Shown: positions 9,446-18,918 of the stretch, piece after piece
Layout: every line of letters starts with the position of its first letter
Numbering within the stretch: the first letter of the stretch is position 1
DNA from: Roseobacter sp.
GTDB taxonomy: Bacteria; Pseudomonadota; Alphaproteobacteria; Rhodobacterales; Rhodobacteraceae
DNA: 61,660 bases
NCBI GenBank assembly: GCA_024636495.1
Contig: JAGXGZ010000059.1
Location: forward strand, 1 to 61,660
Direction of reading: 5' to 3'
Translations under genes and position numbers: made by a program
The notes under the pieces: model-generated
The model's database searches: none
What the model saw: the letters and a program-made list of their open reading frames with translations, nothing else
What the model was told of the DNA's origin: nothing

Positions 9446-10282
9446 TTGGATAACAAACTTCTGCTGATCATTCTGGACGGTGTCCCATATCGCAACTTTC
9501 GGCGCTTGTTTGGCAATCTCGAAGGCTGGGTCGACAGCGGCGACGCGCGTGTATGGACACACCGCGCTGTGCTGCCGTCCATTTCCGCGTCCTGCTATGC
9601 GTCTATACATACAGGTGTCGCCCCGGCCGAACACGGCTGCACCGGCAATGGCAATGTCTTCCGGCTCAAACACAAAGACGTCTTTGCCCAGGTGCGCGAG
9701 GCTGGCGGTGTGACAGGTGGCGTGGCGCATTCTTTCTGGTCCGAATTTTTCAATCGCCACCCTTTTGATGTCGTGCGTGACATCGAATACGACGAACCGC
9801 AAAGCAGCACGATCAATCACGGACGGTTCCATACCATGACCGGGTACGGCCTGATCAACCAGATGACCCCGTCTGATGTTGATCTTTTCGGCACGTTGAC
9901 CAATCTTTGCGGTCGGTTTGGCCTGAACTATGGAATGCTGCACACCTGCACGCTTGATAGCATGGGCCACAGGTTTTTCCACGACTGTCAGGAAATGGAT
10001 CACGCCTGCGCCGTAATGGATGAAATGCTGGCCCCCTTCATCCCCAAGTGGCGCGCTATGGGCTATGAGGTCATCGTGACCGCCGATCACGGGCAGGACG
10101 GGCGCGGGCATCACGGCGGGCGCGGGGCGCTGCAACAAGATACGGCACTTTATTACTTTGGTGATGCGCAAGGCCCATCCGAAGATACGGTCATCGAACA
10201 GGTCCAGCTTGCCCCGACGATCCTTGGCAGGCTTGGCGCACCCATTGCCGAGACGATGAAAGCCAAGTCTTTCCTTAGCTAG
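9446..10282 (+). CDS. Alkaline-phosphatase-superfamily phosphodiesterase/pyrophosphatase
   Basis: Predicted metal-dependent phospho- or sulfo-ester hydrolase of 278 residues. Family landmarks are visible: Asp11 in LIILDG (metal ligand), the nucleophile region LPSISASCYAS (a Ser at about residue 45 where many phosphodiesterases have Thr), DSMGHRFFHDC with an Asp-x-x-x-His pair, and VTADHGQDGRGHHGG with the final Asp-His ligands. The start is a TTG at 9446 preceded by GGTAGGAC; no ATG is available nearby. It follows the ABC operon in the same direction after the paired palindromes, so it may share that transcript. The substrate cannot be told from sequence. Confidence 0.8.
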   Translation: MDNKLLLIILDGVPYRNFRRLFGNLEGWVDSGDARVWTHRAVLPSISASCYASIHTGVAPAEHGCTGNGNVFRLKHKDVFAQVREAGGVTGGVAHSFWSEFFNRHPFDVVRDIEYDEPQSSTINHGRFHTMTGYGLINQMTPSDVDLFGTLTNLCGRFGLNYGMLHTCTLDSMGHRFFHDCQEMDHACAVMDEMLAPFIPKWRAMGYEVIVTADHGQDGRGHHGGRGALQQDTALYYFGDAQGPSEDTVIEQVQLAPTILGRLGAPIAETMKAKSFLS

Positions 10283-10286
10283 CGCC

Positions 10287-11222
10287 CTATCCAGCTGGAA
10301 ATTCACCGGCACCAAGCTGTGCAATCGCATAGACAATGGCGTCAAAGAACGCCCCTGCCCGCGCCGACATCCGGCGTGCGCGCAAACAGCCGTGAACCAA
10401 TCCGGCCCCCTCAACCCAAAGCGCCTGCCCGCCAGCGGCCAGTATCGCGTCGCGGTAGGCCTGCCCGTCGCTTGAAAGCGGATCGCATTCGGCGGTCAGT
10501 ATAACGCTTGGGGGCAGATCTGAAAAATCGGTGTCATGCAGCGGCGCATATCGCGGATCGCCCTTGGGCGGCGTGCCGCCTGCGCGTATGTTCTGATAAA
10601 ACGTCATATCTGCGACGGTCAATTGCGGTGCGTTGGCGTGGCGAACATAGCTGCCCTGCCCCCAATCGCCGCCGAGGCCCGGATAAATCAGAACCTGGCC
10701 TGTGATGCGCCCGTCTGCCCTGCCACGGGCATGATGGGCCACCGCCGCTGCAAGGTTGCCCCCTGCGCTGTCACCCGCCAGAACGATGTTACCGGGATGG
10801 GCGGCTGCAATCGCGCTGAACGCCGCCCACGCATCGTTAAAACAGCCGGGAAAGGTCACTTTCGGTGCCAGTGCATAATCGACCGAGACGACACGAAAGC
10901 CAGTGCGCGCGCAGATTTCGGCGCAGATGTCATCGTGGCTGTCCAGCCCGCCCACGACAAAGCCGCCACCGTGGTAATAGACCACCGTGACGTCAGATGC
11001 CCTAACCTGATAATAGCGACATGGGACGCCACCAAATGGTGCGTCCCATGTTTCAACCCCACAGGGGTGTCCTTGGTGAAAAGCAGCGCACATCTTGTTG
11101 TAGACGGCGCGCTGGTCTTCGATGGTTAGCCCGACTGCATCCGGTGGATAAAACCCGTCGGAGCGTTTGATATACGCCCGGATTTCGTCATCCAGCAGAA
11201 CGCTGTAGTCAGGTTGGCTCAC
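10287..11222 (-). CDS. Alpha/beta hydrolase of the hormone-sensitive-lipase (HSL) family
   Basis: 311-residue carboxylesterase-like protein. It has the HSL oxyanion motif YYHGGGF near residues 82-88, the nucleophile elbow GDSAGGN, a later Asp in TAECDPL and the His in LVHGCLR, so the catalytic set is complete. The start is GTG at 11222, sharing four bases (GTGA) with the stop of the acyl-CoA ligase upstream. The coupling suggests that the two enzymes handle the same acyl compound, hydrolysing an ester and activating the released acid; that is inference. The gene converges with the phosphodiesterase gene, leaving four bases between stops. Confidence 0.85.
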   Translation of the reverse strand: MSQPDYSVLLDDEIRAYIKRSDGFYPPDAVGLTIEDQRAVYNKMCAAFHQGHPCGVETWDAPFGGVPCRYYQVRASDVTVVYYHGGGFVVGGLDSHDDICAEICARTGFRVVSVDYALAPKVTFPGCFNDAWAAFSAIAAAHPGNIVLAGDSAGGNLAAAVAHHARGRADGRITGQVLIYPGLGGDWGQGSYVRHANAPQLTVADMTFYQNIRAGGTPPKGDPRYAPLHDTDFSDLPPSVILTAECDPLSSDGQAYRDAILAAGGQALWVEGAGLVHGCLRARRMSARAGAFFDAIVYAIAQLGAGEFPAG

Positions 11223-13096
11223 GCATCCTCCCAGCCGAAGGTAAAGACGTTCAGCACGGCGCCCACATCGGCGTCAGCGGCACCGTTCATTTTAACCTGC
11301 GCCACCAATCCGCGCTTTTTATCGTCGATCACTGATACGACCTTGGCCGCCGATCCAGACGCTTCCAATGCCTCGTTAAAGATACGTGTAATCGCCATTT
11401 TCCGCAGGTCAGGCTTAAAGATTTTGCCCACAGCTGTCTTTGGCAGCTCTGGCATAATCGTCATATGCTTGGGCTGCGCTGCGCGTTCATGCACCTTTTC
11501 CTTGCAGAAATCGAGCAACTCCTGCTCGGTGACCGATGCGCCGCCGACCAGTTCAACAAAGGCACAAGGCACTTCGCCTGCGTGGGCATCCGGCTGGCCA
11601 ATGGCACCTGCAAAGGCAACGGCGTTGTGACCCAAAAGCGCCTCTTCGATCTCGGCAGGGTCGATGTTGTGACCGCCACGGATGATCAGGTCTTTGGCAC
11701 GGCCTGTGATCCACAGGTATTTGTCGGCATCGATACGCCCCAGATCGCCGGTGCGAAGATATTCGTCAAAGTAATACAGGTCCTTGTTCTTGTCGGCCTC
11801 TGTATAGGTGTTGCCGGCAAAGACGCCGGGGTTGGAAATGCAAATCTCGCCAATTTCGTCGACACCCGCTTCGACCGGGCCGTCATTGGTGCTTTTCATG
11901 ATTTTTACGTCGGTGTAGGGAAACGTAATACCGATACTGCCGACCTTTTTAAGCCCGTCCGTGGGGTTGCAAGACACAAGGCAGGTCGCCTCTGTCAGGC
12001 CGTAACCCTCGACAAGAGTGATGCCAGTTGCTTCCTCGAAACGCCGAAAAAGTTCCAGCGGTAAAGGGGCTGATCCAGAAAACGCTGTTTTTACAGTCGA
12101 AATGTCAGCATTGATGGGCCGCTGCATCTTGGCGGAAATCGCTGTGGGTACGGTGATGATGAACGTAATCTTCCAGCGTTCGACCAACTTCCAGAAGTTG
12201 TCGAACACCCCCTCGCCCCGGTAGCCTTGCGGCGTTGGAAACACCACATGCGCCCCGGACGTCACAGCCGCCATCAAGATCACATGGCAGGCAAATACGT
12301 GGAAAAGCGGCAAAGGACACATGATGTTGTCCTCTTCGGTGTAAAGCAGCGTGTGACCTATCCAACCATTATACACCATACCTGAGTATTTGTGTTGCGC
12401 GACCTTGGGCATCCCCGTCGTACCACCTGTGTGGAAATAGAACGCCACGCGGTCTTCTTGCGAGTCATCAAACGACAGGCTGCTTGGCTGCTTGGAAATT
12501 TCGGTGTTGAAGTTGTGATAGGCCGCCTGGTTGGTGGTCTTGAGCTTGGGCCGGATCAGCGGCACGATCCAGGACTTTGGCGCGGTCAGATAGCGGCACA
12601 GATCAACTTCGAGGACATGCTTGACGTTCGGGGCCAACGCCACGGCGGCTGCAGTCTTTTCGGCAACATCCGTCTTTGGGAATGGCCGCAAGGTGACCAC
12701 GACCTTTGCATTCGTTTCGCGCAGAATAGACCCGATTTGTTCGGCATCCAGCAGCGGGTTGATCGGGTTCGCGATCCCTGCGACCGCACCGCCGAGCAGT
12801 GTAATTACCGTCTCGTTGCAATTGGGAAGAACGTAGGCGACCACATCTTTCGGTCCGACACCAAGCGAGCGGAACAGATTGGCAGCACGGCCAACCTGGC
12901 CTTGTAACTGTCCCCAAGTCAGCGTTTCAGCGTGATCTTTTGGCCCAGACAGCAATTGGTAGCTGATGGCATTATGGTTCGGGAATTTGCCAGCCGTATT
13001 GCCAAGCAGACCCCAGAGTGTTTTCGCGACGTCACGGTCCGCCCAAGGCATTTCTGCCTCGATTGCATTTCGGTCTTCGATGCCGGCAAATGTCAT
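11219..13096 (-). CDS. AMP-forming acyl-CoA synthetase (fatty-acid/aromatic acid CoA ligase type)
   Basis: 625-residue ANL-superfamily ligase that activates a carboxylic acid with ATP and CoA. The P-loop-like motif YFHTGGTTGMPK, the VEGYGLTEAT core and the LRTGDLGRID hinge with ITGRAKDLIIRGG are all intact. The catalytic Lys is expected in PKTAVGKIFKPDLR near the C-terminus. The length is somewhat above the usual 500-580. A GGGAGGACG ribosome binding site precedes the ATG at 13096. It is the first gene of a two-gene operon with the HSL-type esterase. The acid used is not evident. Confidence 0.88.
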   Translation of the reverse strand: MTFAGIEDRNAIEAEMPWADRDVAKTLWGLLGNTAGKFPNHNAISYQLLSGPKDHAETLTWGQLQGQVGRAANLFRSLGVGPKDVVAYVLPNCNETVITLLGGAVAGIANPINPLLDAEQIGSILRETNAKVVVTLRPFPKTDVAEKTAAAVALAPNVKHVLEVDLCRYLTAPKSWIVPLIRPKLKTTNQAAYHNFNTEISKQPSSLSFDDSQEDRVAFYFHTGGTTGMPKVAQHKYSGMVYNGWIGHTLLYTEEDNIMCPLPLFHVFACHVILMAAVTSGAHVVFPTPQGYRGEGVFDNFWKLVERWKITFIITVPTAISAKMQRPINADISTVKTAFSGSAPLPLELFRRFEEATGITLVEGYGLTEATCLVSCNPTDGLKKVGSIGITFPYTDVKIMKSTNDGPVEAGVDEIGEICISNPGVFAGNTYTEADKNKDLYYFDEYLRTGDLGRIDADKYLWITGRAKDLIIRGGHNIDPAEIEEALLGHNAVAFAGAIGQPDAHAGEVPCAFVELVGGASVTEQELLDFCKEKVHERAAQPKHMTIMPELPKTAVGKIFKPDLRKMAITRIFNEALEASGSAAKVVSVIDDKKRGLVAQVKMNGAADADVGAVLNVFTFGWEDA

Positions 13097-13232
13097 ATTC
13101 GTCCTCCCTTTTGGTGCGGTTCTCCCGCATCCATTTTCCCCTGCCTGCGAAGATGATGGGTAAATGTAGAATTCGCAAGCATTTGAAACGGTACGAACGT
13201 TGCGTCAGCCTGAAATTGACCCTTCAAAACCG

Positions 13233-13265
13233 AAAAGAGCGGCAGAGATTATCTACCGCTCTTTC
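13233..13265 (-). terminator. Rho-independent terminator after the LysM gene
   Basis: A 9-bp stem (13234-13242 AAAGAGCGG pairing with 13256-13264 CCGCTCTTT) encloses a loop that itself pairs partly (AGAT-T-ATCT). Read on the minus strand it lies about 45 bases after the stop of the BON/LysM gene and is followed by TTTTCGGTTTTG, which fits an intrinsic terminator. Confidence 0.7.
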
Positions 13266-13309
13266 TAGATGGATCATGAACGCACCTCACGGATGAGAGT
13301 GCCGCAGGC

Positions 13310-13741
13310 TTACTTTGCCGGAATGCGAAGCATCTGGCCTGGATAGATCTTGTCAGGATGTGTCAGCATTGGCTTGTTGGCTTCAAAGATCTCTTCGTAG
13401 CGTGCGCCATTGCCAAGCGTCTTGGCAGAGATTGCCCAAAGCGTGTCGCCCTTTTCCACCGTGTGGAATGTGCCGTCGCCGTCGCCGCCAGAAATGTCTT
13501 CTTCAACAGCCGCGACGCCTTCAACGTTGCCCACTGCCAGAATGACTTTTTCCTTCATCTCCTGGCTGACGGCCTTACCCGATACAGTGACTTTGTCGCC
13601 ATCAACCTTGATGTCCAGACCTTCGGCATCAAGACCCAGCTCTTTCAGCTCGTCTTGCAGGGCTGCGCCTGTGACTTCTTTTTCATCGCCGCCGCCGAAA
13701 ACTTTCTTACCGGCGCCTTTTACGAAACTCCACAAACCCAT
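13310..13741 (-). CDS. BON-LysM protein (Kbp/YgaU type)
   Basis: 143-residue protein beginning MGLWSFVKGAGKK, as in E. coli Kbp (YgaU). Residues about 25-85 form a BON domain (KVTVSGKAVSQEMKEKVILAVGN). Residues about 92-142 form a LysM domain (HTVEKGDTLWAISAKTLGNG, ending QMLRIPAK). There is no signal peptide, consistent with the cytoplasmic potassium-binding Kbp. Kbp binds K+ in E. coli; whether this protein does is inferred. It is monocistronic, with a terminator behind it. Confidence 0.88.
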   Translation of the reverse strand: MGLWSFVKGAGKKVFGGGDEKEVTGAALQDELKELGLDAEGLDIKVDGDKVTVSGKAVSQEMKEKVILAVGNVEGVAAVEEDISGGDGDGTFHTVEKGDTLWAISAKTLGNGARYEEIFEANKPMLTHPDKIYPGQMLRIPAK

Positions 13742-13808
13742 GTTATTCTCCCTCTGGATTTAAATTCATGTGACTATGTCCACTTAAAGCAGAACTTCAC
13801 AAGCATTT

Positions 13809-15605
13809 TTATTCCGCAGCAATCCCGTCCGTAAACTGCAATCGGGCCAAGCGCGCATAAAGCCCGCCTTTGCCGACCAGCTCGTCATGGGTGCCGGTGT
13901 CAACAATCCGACCTCCATCCAGCACGACGATGCGGTCGGCCTTTTTCACGGTCGCCAAACGGTGCGCCACGATCAACGTTGTCCGGTCCGCGCTTAGTTT
14001 ATCGACCGCCGCCTGCACAGCGCGTTCGCTTTCTGCATCCAGCGCACTGGTGGCTTCGTCCAACAGTAAAACCGGCGCATCGCGCAAAATCGCGCGCGCA
14101 ATTGCGATGCGCTGTTTTTGGCCGCCAGACAACATGACCCCGCGTTCCCCCAGATAGCTGTCATAGCCCTCTGGCAAGGCCGAGATAAAGATATGCGCTG
14201 CTGCGGCTTCGGCGGCAGCGACGATTTCAGCGTCCGTGGCATCGGGGCGACCAAAGCGGATGTTCTCGCGTGCCGATGCAGCAAAGATCACCGGATCCTG
14301 CGGGACCAGCGCAACCGCGCGGCGAAAATCATTGCGCGCCACCTCGCGCAAGTCCACGCCGTCCAGCGTAATGCGGCCCGATGCAGGATCATAAAACCGC
14401 AGGATCAACTGGATGATGGTGGTCTTGCCAGCGCCGGACGGGCCCACAAAGGCAACTGTTTCACCCGGATTAATCACGAGGTTTACCCCATCCAAAGCCT
14501 GCACCAAAGGGCGCGAGGGATAGGAAAACTGCACATCCTCAAATGCAATGCGCCCCGCAATCGGGTTAGGCAGCGGTGTCAATGTCTCAGGGTCAAGCAC
14601 CTCGTCTTGGGTTTGCAGCAGTTCGACCAACCGCTCGGTCGCCCCGGCTGCGCGTTGCAATTCGCCCCAAATCTCGGACAGCGCGGCAACGCCGCCTGCG
14701 ACCATGACAGAATAAATGACGAACTGAACCAGCGCACCGGGGGTCATGTCGCCAGCGCGGACATCGCGCGCACCCATCCACAACACACCAACCACACCCG
14801 CAAAGGCCAGAAAAATAACGATTGTCGTCATCACGGCACGCACCCGGATGCGGCGGCGCGCAGCGTCGTACGAGCTTTCGGTCATTTGCGCGAATTGCCC
14901 GCGACTGGCTGTCTCATGTGTAAAGGCTTGGACGGTCTGAACCGCGCTCAGGCTTTCTGAAGCGTTGCCTGAACTGGCCGCAATCCAGTCCTGATTTTCA
15001 CGGCTGATCACCCGCAACTTACGGCCCAACACCAAAATTGGAATAACGACGGCAGGGACAAGCAGCAAAACCATCCCCGTCAGCTTGGCCGAGGTAAACA
15101 GCATCAAGATCAGACCACCGCTGAAAATCAGGATATTGCGCAGGGCAATCGATACGGACGATCCGATCACCGACAAGATCAAGGTCGTGTCTGTCGTGAT
15201 CCGGCTTAAAACCTCTCCCGTCATGATCCGTTCGTAAAACGCCGGGCTCATCCCGATGACGCGGTTAAAAACGGCTTTGCGAATGTCGGCAACCACCCGT
15301 TCACCCAACCGGGTAACCAGCGCATAACGCAGGCCGGTGCCAATCGCCAAAAGCCCCGCAACAGCCATGGCCCCGACGAAGTACTGATCCAGCAATGCCT
15401 CGACGCCGCCGAAGTTATCAATCACCCGGCGCACAGCCAGCGGCAACATAAGCGAGATCATCGCGGTAATGACCAAGGCGCAAATCGCCGCAATCATCAA
15501 GCCACGGTAAGGATACACAAACGGGACAAGCGCGCGCAGCGCCCCCAATTGCCGCGATTTTTCGCGTTCTTCTTGTGCGGGGGCGGGTGAAGGCGATCGG
15601 GCCAT
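13809..15605 (-). CDS. ABC exporter half-transporter (MsbA/multidrug type)
   Basis: 598-residue fused membrane-ATPase protein expected to work as a homodimer. The first half holds about six transmembrane helices (from about residue 30). The second half has Walker A GPSGAGKTT, the Q-loop VALVPQDP, signature LSGGQKQR, Walker B VLLLDEATSALD and the H-loop IVAHRLATV. The ATG at 15605 has an AAAGGAAA ribosome binding site. An upstream in-frame ATG at 15761 lies inside the antisense of the tRNA gene and gives the well-known VRFPPPAP artefact. The substrate, lipid or drug, is unknown. Confidence 0.9.
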   Translation of the reverse strand: MARSPSPAPAQEEREKSRQLGALRALVPFVYPYRGLMIAAICALVITAMISLMLPLAVRRVIDNFGGVEALLDQYFVGAMAVAGLLAIGTGLRYALVTRLGERVVADIRKAVFNRVIGMSPAFYERIMTGEVLSRITTDTTLILSVIGSSVSIALRNILIFSGGLILMLFTSAKLTGMVLLLVPAVVIPILVLGRKLRVISRENQDWIAASSGNASESLSAVQTVQAFTHETASRGQFAQMTESSYDAARRRIRVRAVMTTIVIFLAFAGVVGVLWMGARDVRAGDMTPGALVQFVIYSVMVAGGVAALSEIWGELQRAAGATERLVELLQTQDEVLDPETLTPLPNPIAGRIAFEDVQFSYPSRPLVQALDGVNLVINPGETVAFVGPSGAGKTTIIQLILRFYDPASGRITLDGVDLREVARNDFRRAVALVPQDPVIFAASARENIRFGRPDATDAEIVAAAEAAAAHIFISALPEGYDSYLGERGVMLSGGQKQRIAIARAILRDAPVLLLDEATSALDAESERAVQAAVDKLSADRTTLIVAHRLATVKKADRIVVLDGGRIVDTGTHDELVGKGGLYARLARLQFTDGIAAE

Positions 15606-15731
15606 ATGTTTTCCTTTGCAGACGTGCGTGTCATCGCCCGCAAGGCGCATGGGGTCAAGTCCCGAGCACTGAATAGCCTTGCGGCAAACAATACCAGACA
15701 AAGCATCGTCAGCGACTATCGAAAAGGGGGA

Positions 15732-15806
15732 TGGAGCGGGCGGAGGGAATCGAACCCTCATCTTCAGTTTGGAAAACTGAGGTCTTAACCATTACACAAC
15801 GCCCGC
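15732..15806 (-). tRNA. tRNA-Gly (anticodon TCC)
   Basis: Read on the minus strand from 15806: a 7-bp acceptor stem GCGGGCG/CGCCCGC, an anticodon arm TCAGT-TTTCCAA-ACTGA giving anticodon TCC, and a T arm GAGGG-TTCGATT-CCCTC. The discriminator T is followed by an encoded CCA. It decodes GGA/GGG glycine codons. It lies just upstream of the ABC exporter gene. Confidence 0.95.
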
Positions 15807-15934
15807 GTCACGGCCCCGACGTATGACACCACTGTGGTTTCGTCAAGTGGAGCAATAGCATGAACTTATGTCAATTTTCAAAAAGCGCGCCGTGGGTTTT
15901 CACAATCTCCAGAAAACTCGGGGCGGGCCGCCTA

Positions 15935-16663
15935 TCAAATCTGCCCTAACCTGCCCGGTATTTGTGCCGCAATCCCCGCCGCGTTCGCCATGTGCCAGGC
16001 CAAAACCTGATTGCTCGACAGGCAAGGCAATCCAGTCACATCCTCAATCGCGTCGATAACCGACAGGGTGCGCAGGTTCGTACAACTTAGAAATATCGCG
16101 TCCACCCCACCTTGATGCGCCAGATCGGTCGCCGCAGCGATAATAGAGGGGCCGTCGATGCGCACAACTTTGGCCTCCTCCGCCTCGTCAAAACTACCGA
16201 AGACGGGGGTTTCGATCCCGCTCGCCGCTAGGGCATCGCGCAATTTTGCCGACACTTCTGCGACATAGGGTGACAACAACGCAAGGCGGGCGATCCCCAA
16301 ATGCTGGCACGCCGCGATCAAGGCACTCAGCGGGTTTGTTACATGCGCGGTGGTGGCCCCGCCCCGGATAAACCCCGCGATCCGGTCCGACCCGATTTCG
16401 GCAGACCCCGACGTGCAGCCATAGCCGATGCTGGCGAACTGCGCGGCTTTTGGAAATAACGCCGCCGAGCCTTGCAAATGCAAAGCCATCGTCGCAAGCG
16501 TCTCTGACGACACCGCGTCCGCGCTTGGCACCCGGCTGACGTAAAGGGCGGTTTCAAGCGGCAACATCACACGCATTTCGCCCTCAAGCGTTTCATCTGG
16601 CTGCAGGACAATCAGCCCAAGCGCAGGGGCAAGGTTCGGAACAGACGTGTAAGGATAGCTCAT
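15935..16663 (-). CDS. Asp/Glu racemase / maleate isomerase-like protein (EutA-like)
   Basis: 242-residue member of the aspartate/glutamate racemase superfamily, closest in layout to arylmalonate decarboxylase and maleate cis-trans isomerase. Both active-site cysteines are present: Cys83 in YGCTSG and Cys194 in LSCTNLR. It is the last gene of a three-gene operon and overlaps the M24 peptidase gene in ATGA. Ectoine-degradation operons contain a homologous gene called eutA. The actual reaction (racemase, isomerase or decarboxylase) cannot be decided from sequence. Confidence 0.82.
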   Translation of the reverse strand: MSYPYTSVPNLAPALGLIVLQPDETLEGEMRVMLPLETALYVSRVPSADAVSSETLATMALHLQGSAALFPKAAQFASIGYGCTSGSAEIGSDRIAGFIRGGATTAHVTNPLSALIAACQHLGIARLALLSPYVAEVSAKLRDALAASGIETPVFGSFDEAEEAKVVRIDGPSIIAAATDLAHQGGVDAIFLSCTNLRTLSVIDAIEDVTGLPCLSSNQVLAWHMANAAGIAAQIPGRLGQI

Positions 16664-17808
16664 GTTATCACCGTCATTTCCGGGCCTGCGCGCGGGCTCA
16701 GAAACCGGCAGCCGGTTTGCGTGATCACCACATCCTCCTCGTGCACCATGATGCGCCCCTCTGCCGTCTCTATGCCCGGCTCAAGTGTGAGGATCATGCC
16801 GGGGACCAGCGGGGTATGATCGCCGAGGATCAGCGACAAACCTTCGGTCAGTTGCATCCCCAAACCGTGCCCCAAGCGCCCCGCATCCGATCCGCCCGCG
16901 CCGTTGGTGACGATCTGGTCCATGGCGCAAAACAGCTGCGCTGCGGTGGCACCGGGGCGGGCAATCTCGGCGGCGGCATCCACAGCCTCAGTCAACCGCG
17001 CATGAGCAGATCTTGCGATATCTGACGGTGGGCCAATCGCAAAATTCCGGTCGAAATCGCAGAAATAACCGTCAAAAACAGCACCTGTGTCCAGCATCAG
17101 CACATCGCCATTGGCCAAGGGAATATCGCCCGCGGGCGAGATCACATCCCCATATCCATCGCGATCCGCACCGCCCGCGAGATAAGGCACCCAATCGGCA
17201 CCCTCTTGTAGCAGCAAACGTTGAAAGTCGCGAAATACCGTCGATAAGGCGACCCCTTGGCCCGCGATTTCGGGCACCCTCGCAAAGGCGCGACCAGCGA
17301 TGGCGCAGGCGGTTTCAACCTTGGCGATCTCAGCGTCGGACTTGACCGCATGCAGCCGCGCCGTGATGCCATGGTCAGGCACAAATTCCCCCGCTGTTGC
17401 CGATTTGATCCAGCCCCAATCCGCCTGAGGGACACGCAGATAGCTCTCGCGCCCTGAAGGAACGCCGATGCGCCCGACGCCTGCCACTTCGTTAAGCGTA
17501 TCGGCCAACAAGCTTACCCCGTCATCAACCGGATCAGGTGCGCGCCAGCTGCGAATATCGGTGATCCATGTCTGCGCCATCAAGGCGGCACCGATCGACG
17601 GGATCACCGCAATCGGTTTGCCAAACGCAGGCACAACCAGATACCATGGCCGCGACGGGCTTTCCCAAAAGCGTGTCAAAAAGCCGGTAAAATAGCGGAT
17701 TTCAGCCTCGGTCGTCAGCAATAAGGCAGACAGGTCATGGGCTGCCATCATCTTTTGCGCGCGGGCCAGCCGCGTCTCATATTCCGTTTGCGCAAACCCT
17801 CGGTTCAA
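16660..17808 (-). CDS. M24 family metallopeptidase (Xaa-Pro aminopeptidase / EutD-like)
   Basis: 382-residue creatinase/aminopeptidase-P-fold protein with an N-terminal creatinase domain and a C-terminal pita-bread domain. All five metal ligands are recognisable: two Asp in LDTGAVFDGYFCDFDRN, His in GHGLGMQ, Glu in LTLEPGIE and Glu in MVHEEDV. Members act as prolidases, creatinases or ectoine hydrolase (DoeA/EutD). The start is TTG at 17808, sharing four bases with the upstream stop (TTGA); the next ATG would remove the first conserved helix. It is the middle gene of a coupled operon. Confidence 0.85.
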   Translation of the reverse strand: MNRGFAQTEYETRLARAQKMMAAHDLSALLLTTEAEIRYFTGFLTRFWESPSRPWYLVVPAFGKPIAVIPSIGAALMAQTWITDIRSWRAPDPVDDGVSLLADTLNEVAGVGRIGVPSGRESYLRVPQADWGWIKSATAGEFVPDHGITARLHAVKSDAEIAKVETACAIAGRAFARVPEIAGQGVALSTVFRDFQRLLLQEGADWVPYLAGGADRDGYGDVISPAGDIPLANGDVLMLDTGAVFDGYFCDFDRNFAIGPPSDIARSAHARLTEAVDAAAEIARPGATAAQLFCAMDQIVTNGAGGSDAGRLGHGLGMQLTEGLSLILGDHTPLVPGMILTLEPGIETAEGRIMVHEEDVVITQTGCRFLSPRAGPEMTVIT

Positions 17809-18845
17809 CTGGCCGGACCTTCGCTGAGAACCGTCAAAATGACCGATGCCGCCGTGATCCCCAAATCCGATTTTTGTGCATCCGACAGCGCCAGCAAGCC
17901 TGCGATGCCCGCTGCACCTGATGGGGTTGAGCCGAGACCCGCCACCATCGCGGCGCCAGCGCCCGCCTGCCCTTCACCTTCCGATATCAGCGCAAAAGCA
18001 TCCGCGTCCCGCGCCAGCCCTTTCAGCGCGATCAGCGACGGCATCTTGCAATCAAGCCGTCCCATATCGCTGACAGGTCCGCTGCTTTCTGTTGGCTTGC
18101 CTGCCTTTACCGATCCGTACAAGGCAGCGGCCGCATCCGGTTCAACGACCACAATGCGTGGGCCATCGCCCCAAGCCTGCCGTGCCAAAGCAGCGCAGGA
18201 ACCCGCCAGCCCCCCAACACCTGCTTGCAAGAAAATATGGCTGGGCGGGGAGGGCATCTGTTCAATCGCCTCGGCCATCAGGACCAAATACCCCTCCATC
18301 AGACGGTGGGGGCGTTCGGTGTATCCGGGCCATGAACTGTCCGACAAAAGTGCCCAGCCGTTGGCTTCGGCCGCAGCCAAAGCCGCCGCCATGCTGTCTT
18401 CGTAGGTTGCACCTGCACGGACCACTTGCGCGCCTTGGTCGGCCAAACGGTTAGCAAAGCTTTCGGGGACAGGATTGGCAATATAGACGACGGAGTGTGC
18501 CCCAAACGCCTGCGCCCCCGCGGCGACGGACATACCATGATTGCCAGCGCTGGCAGTCACATAGGTTCGTCCACGATGATCGCCGCGTTCCTTGTCGCAA
18601 GCGATGACATAGGCGGCCCCAAGGGCCTTGAAGCTGCCAAGCCCCATGCGCCCGCGTTCATCCTTGACCCATAATTCTGCAACGCTAGCTTCAACAGCCA
18701 ACGCCTCGGCTTGGACAAGCGGTGTTTGTGCTGCAACGGGGCAGCGTGCGATCAAGGTTTGGGCGGCCTTTGCATCGATCGACGGCATCGGAACATCATC
18801 AAGACCGGAAACGGCGGCGGGGCGGGTGCTGTGCAAAATATCCAT
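17805..18845 (-). CDS. PLP-dependent lyase, diaminopropionate ammonia-lyase / threonine dehydratase type (EutB-like)
   Basis: 346-residue fold-type II PLP enzyme. The PLP lysine is Lys73 in LGSFKALG, as in diaminopropionate ammonia-lyase. The TASAGNHG loop binds the cofactor phosphate and substrate carboxylate, and VGGLAGSCAA is the second glycine loop. It should eliminate ammonia from a 2,3-diamino or hydroxy amino acid, yielding a keto acid. The ATG at 18845 with GGTGGG upstream was preferred to an in-frame GTG at 18863. It leads an operon with the M24 peptidase and the racemase-like protein. Confidence 0.82.
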   Translation of the reverse strand: MDILHSTRPAAVSGLDDVPMPSIDAKAAQTLIARCPVAAQTPLVQAEALAVEASVAELWVKDERGRMGLGSFKALGAAYVIACDKERGDHRGRTYVTASAGNHGMSVAAGAQAFGAHSVVYIANPVPESFANRLADQGAQVVRAGATYEDSMAAALAAAEANGWALLSDSSWPGYTERPHRLMEGYLVLMAEAIEQMPSPPSHIFLQAGVGGLAGSCAALARQAWGDGPRIVVVEPDAAAALYGSVKAGKPTESSGPVSDMGRLDCKMPSLIALKGLARDADAFALISEGEGQAGAGAAMVAGLGSTPSGAAGIAGLLALSDAQKSDLGITAASVILTVLSEGPAS

Positions 18846-18918
18846 GGCCCACCGAACAAGCACAGTGCTGATAGGTCAAGGTTTTTTGGACGGTAGGGAT
18901 GCTTTAGGCGTGCGTGGC

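Noticed and set aside
15606..15761. N-terminal extension of the ABC exporter beginning MRVRFPPPAP
   Set aside because: The extension is the antisense translation of the tRNA-Gly gene; VRFPPPAP is a classic artefact. The ATG at 15605 has a good ribosome binding site.
15935..18845. Calling this a functional ectoine degradation cluster
   Set aside because: Only three family members are present and the pathway-specific deacetylase, cyclodeaminase and transporter are absent; kept as a resemblance only.
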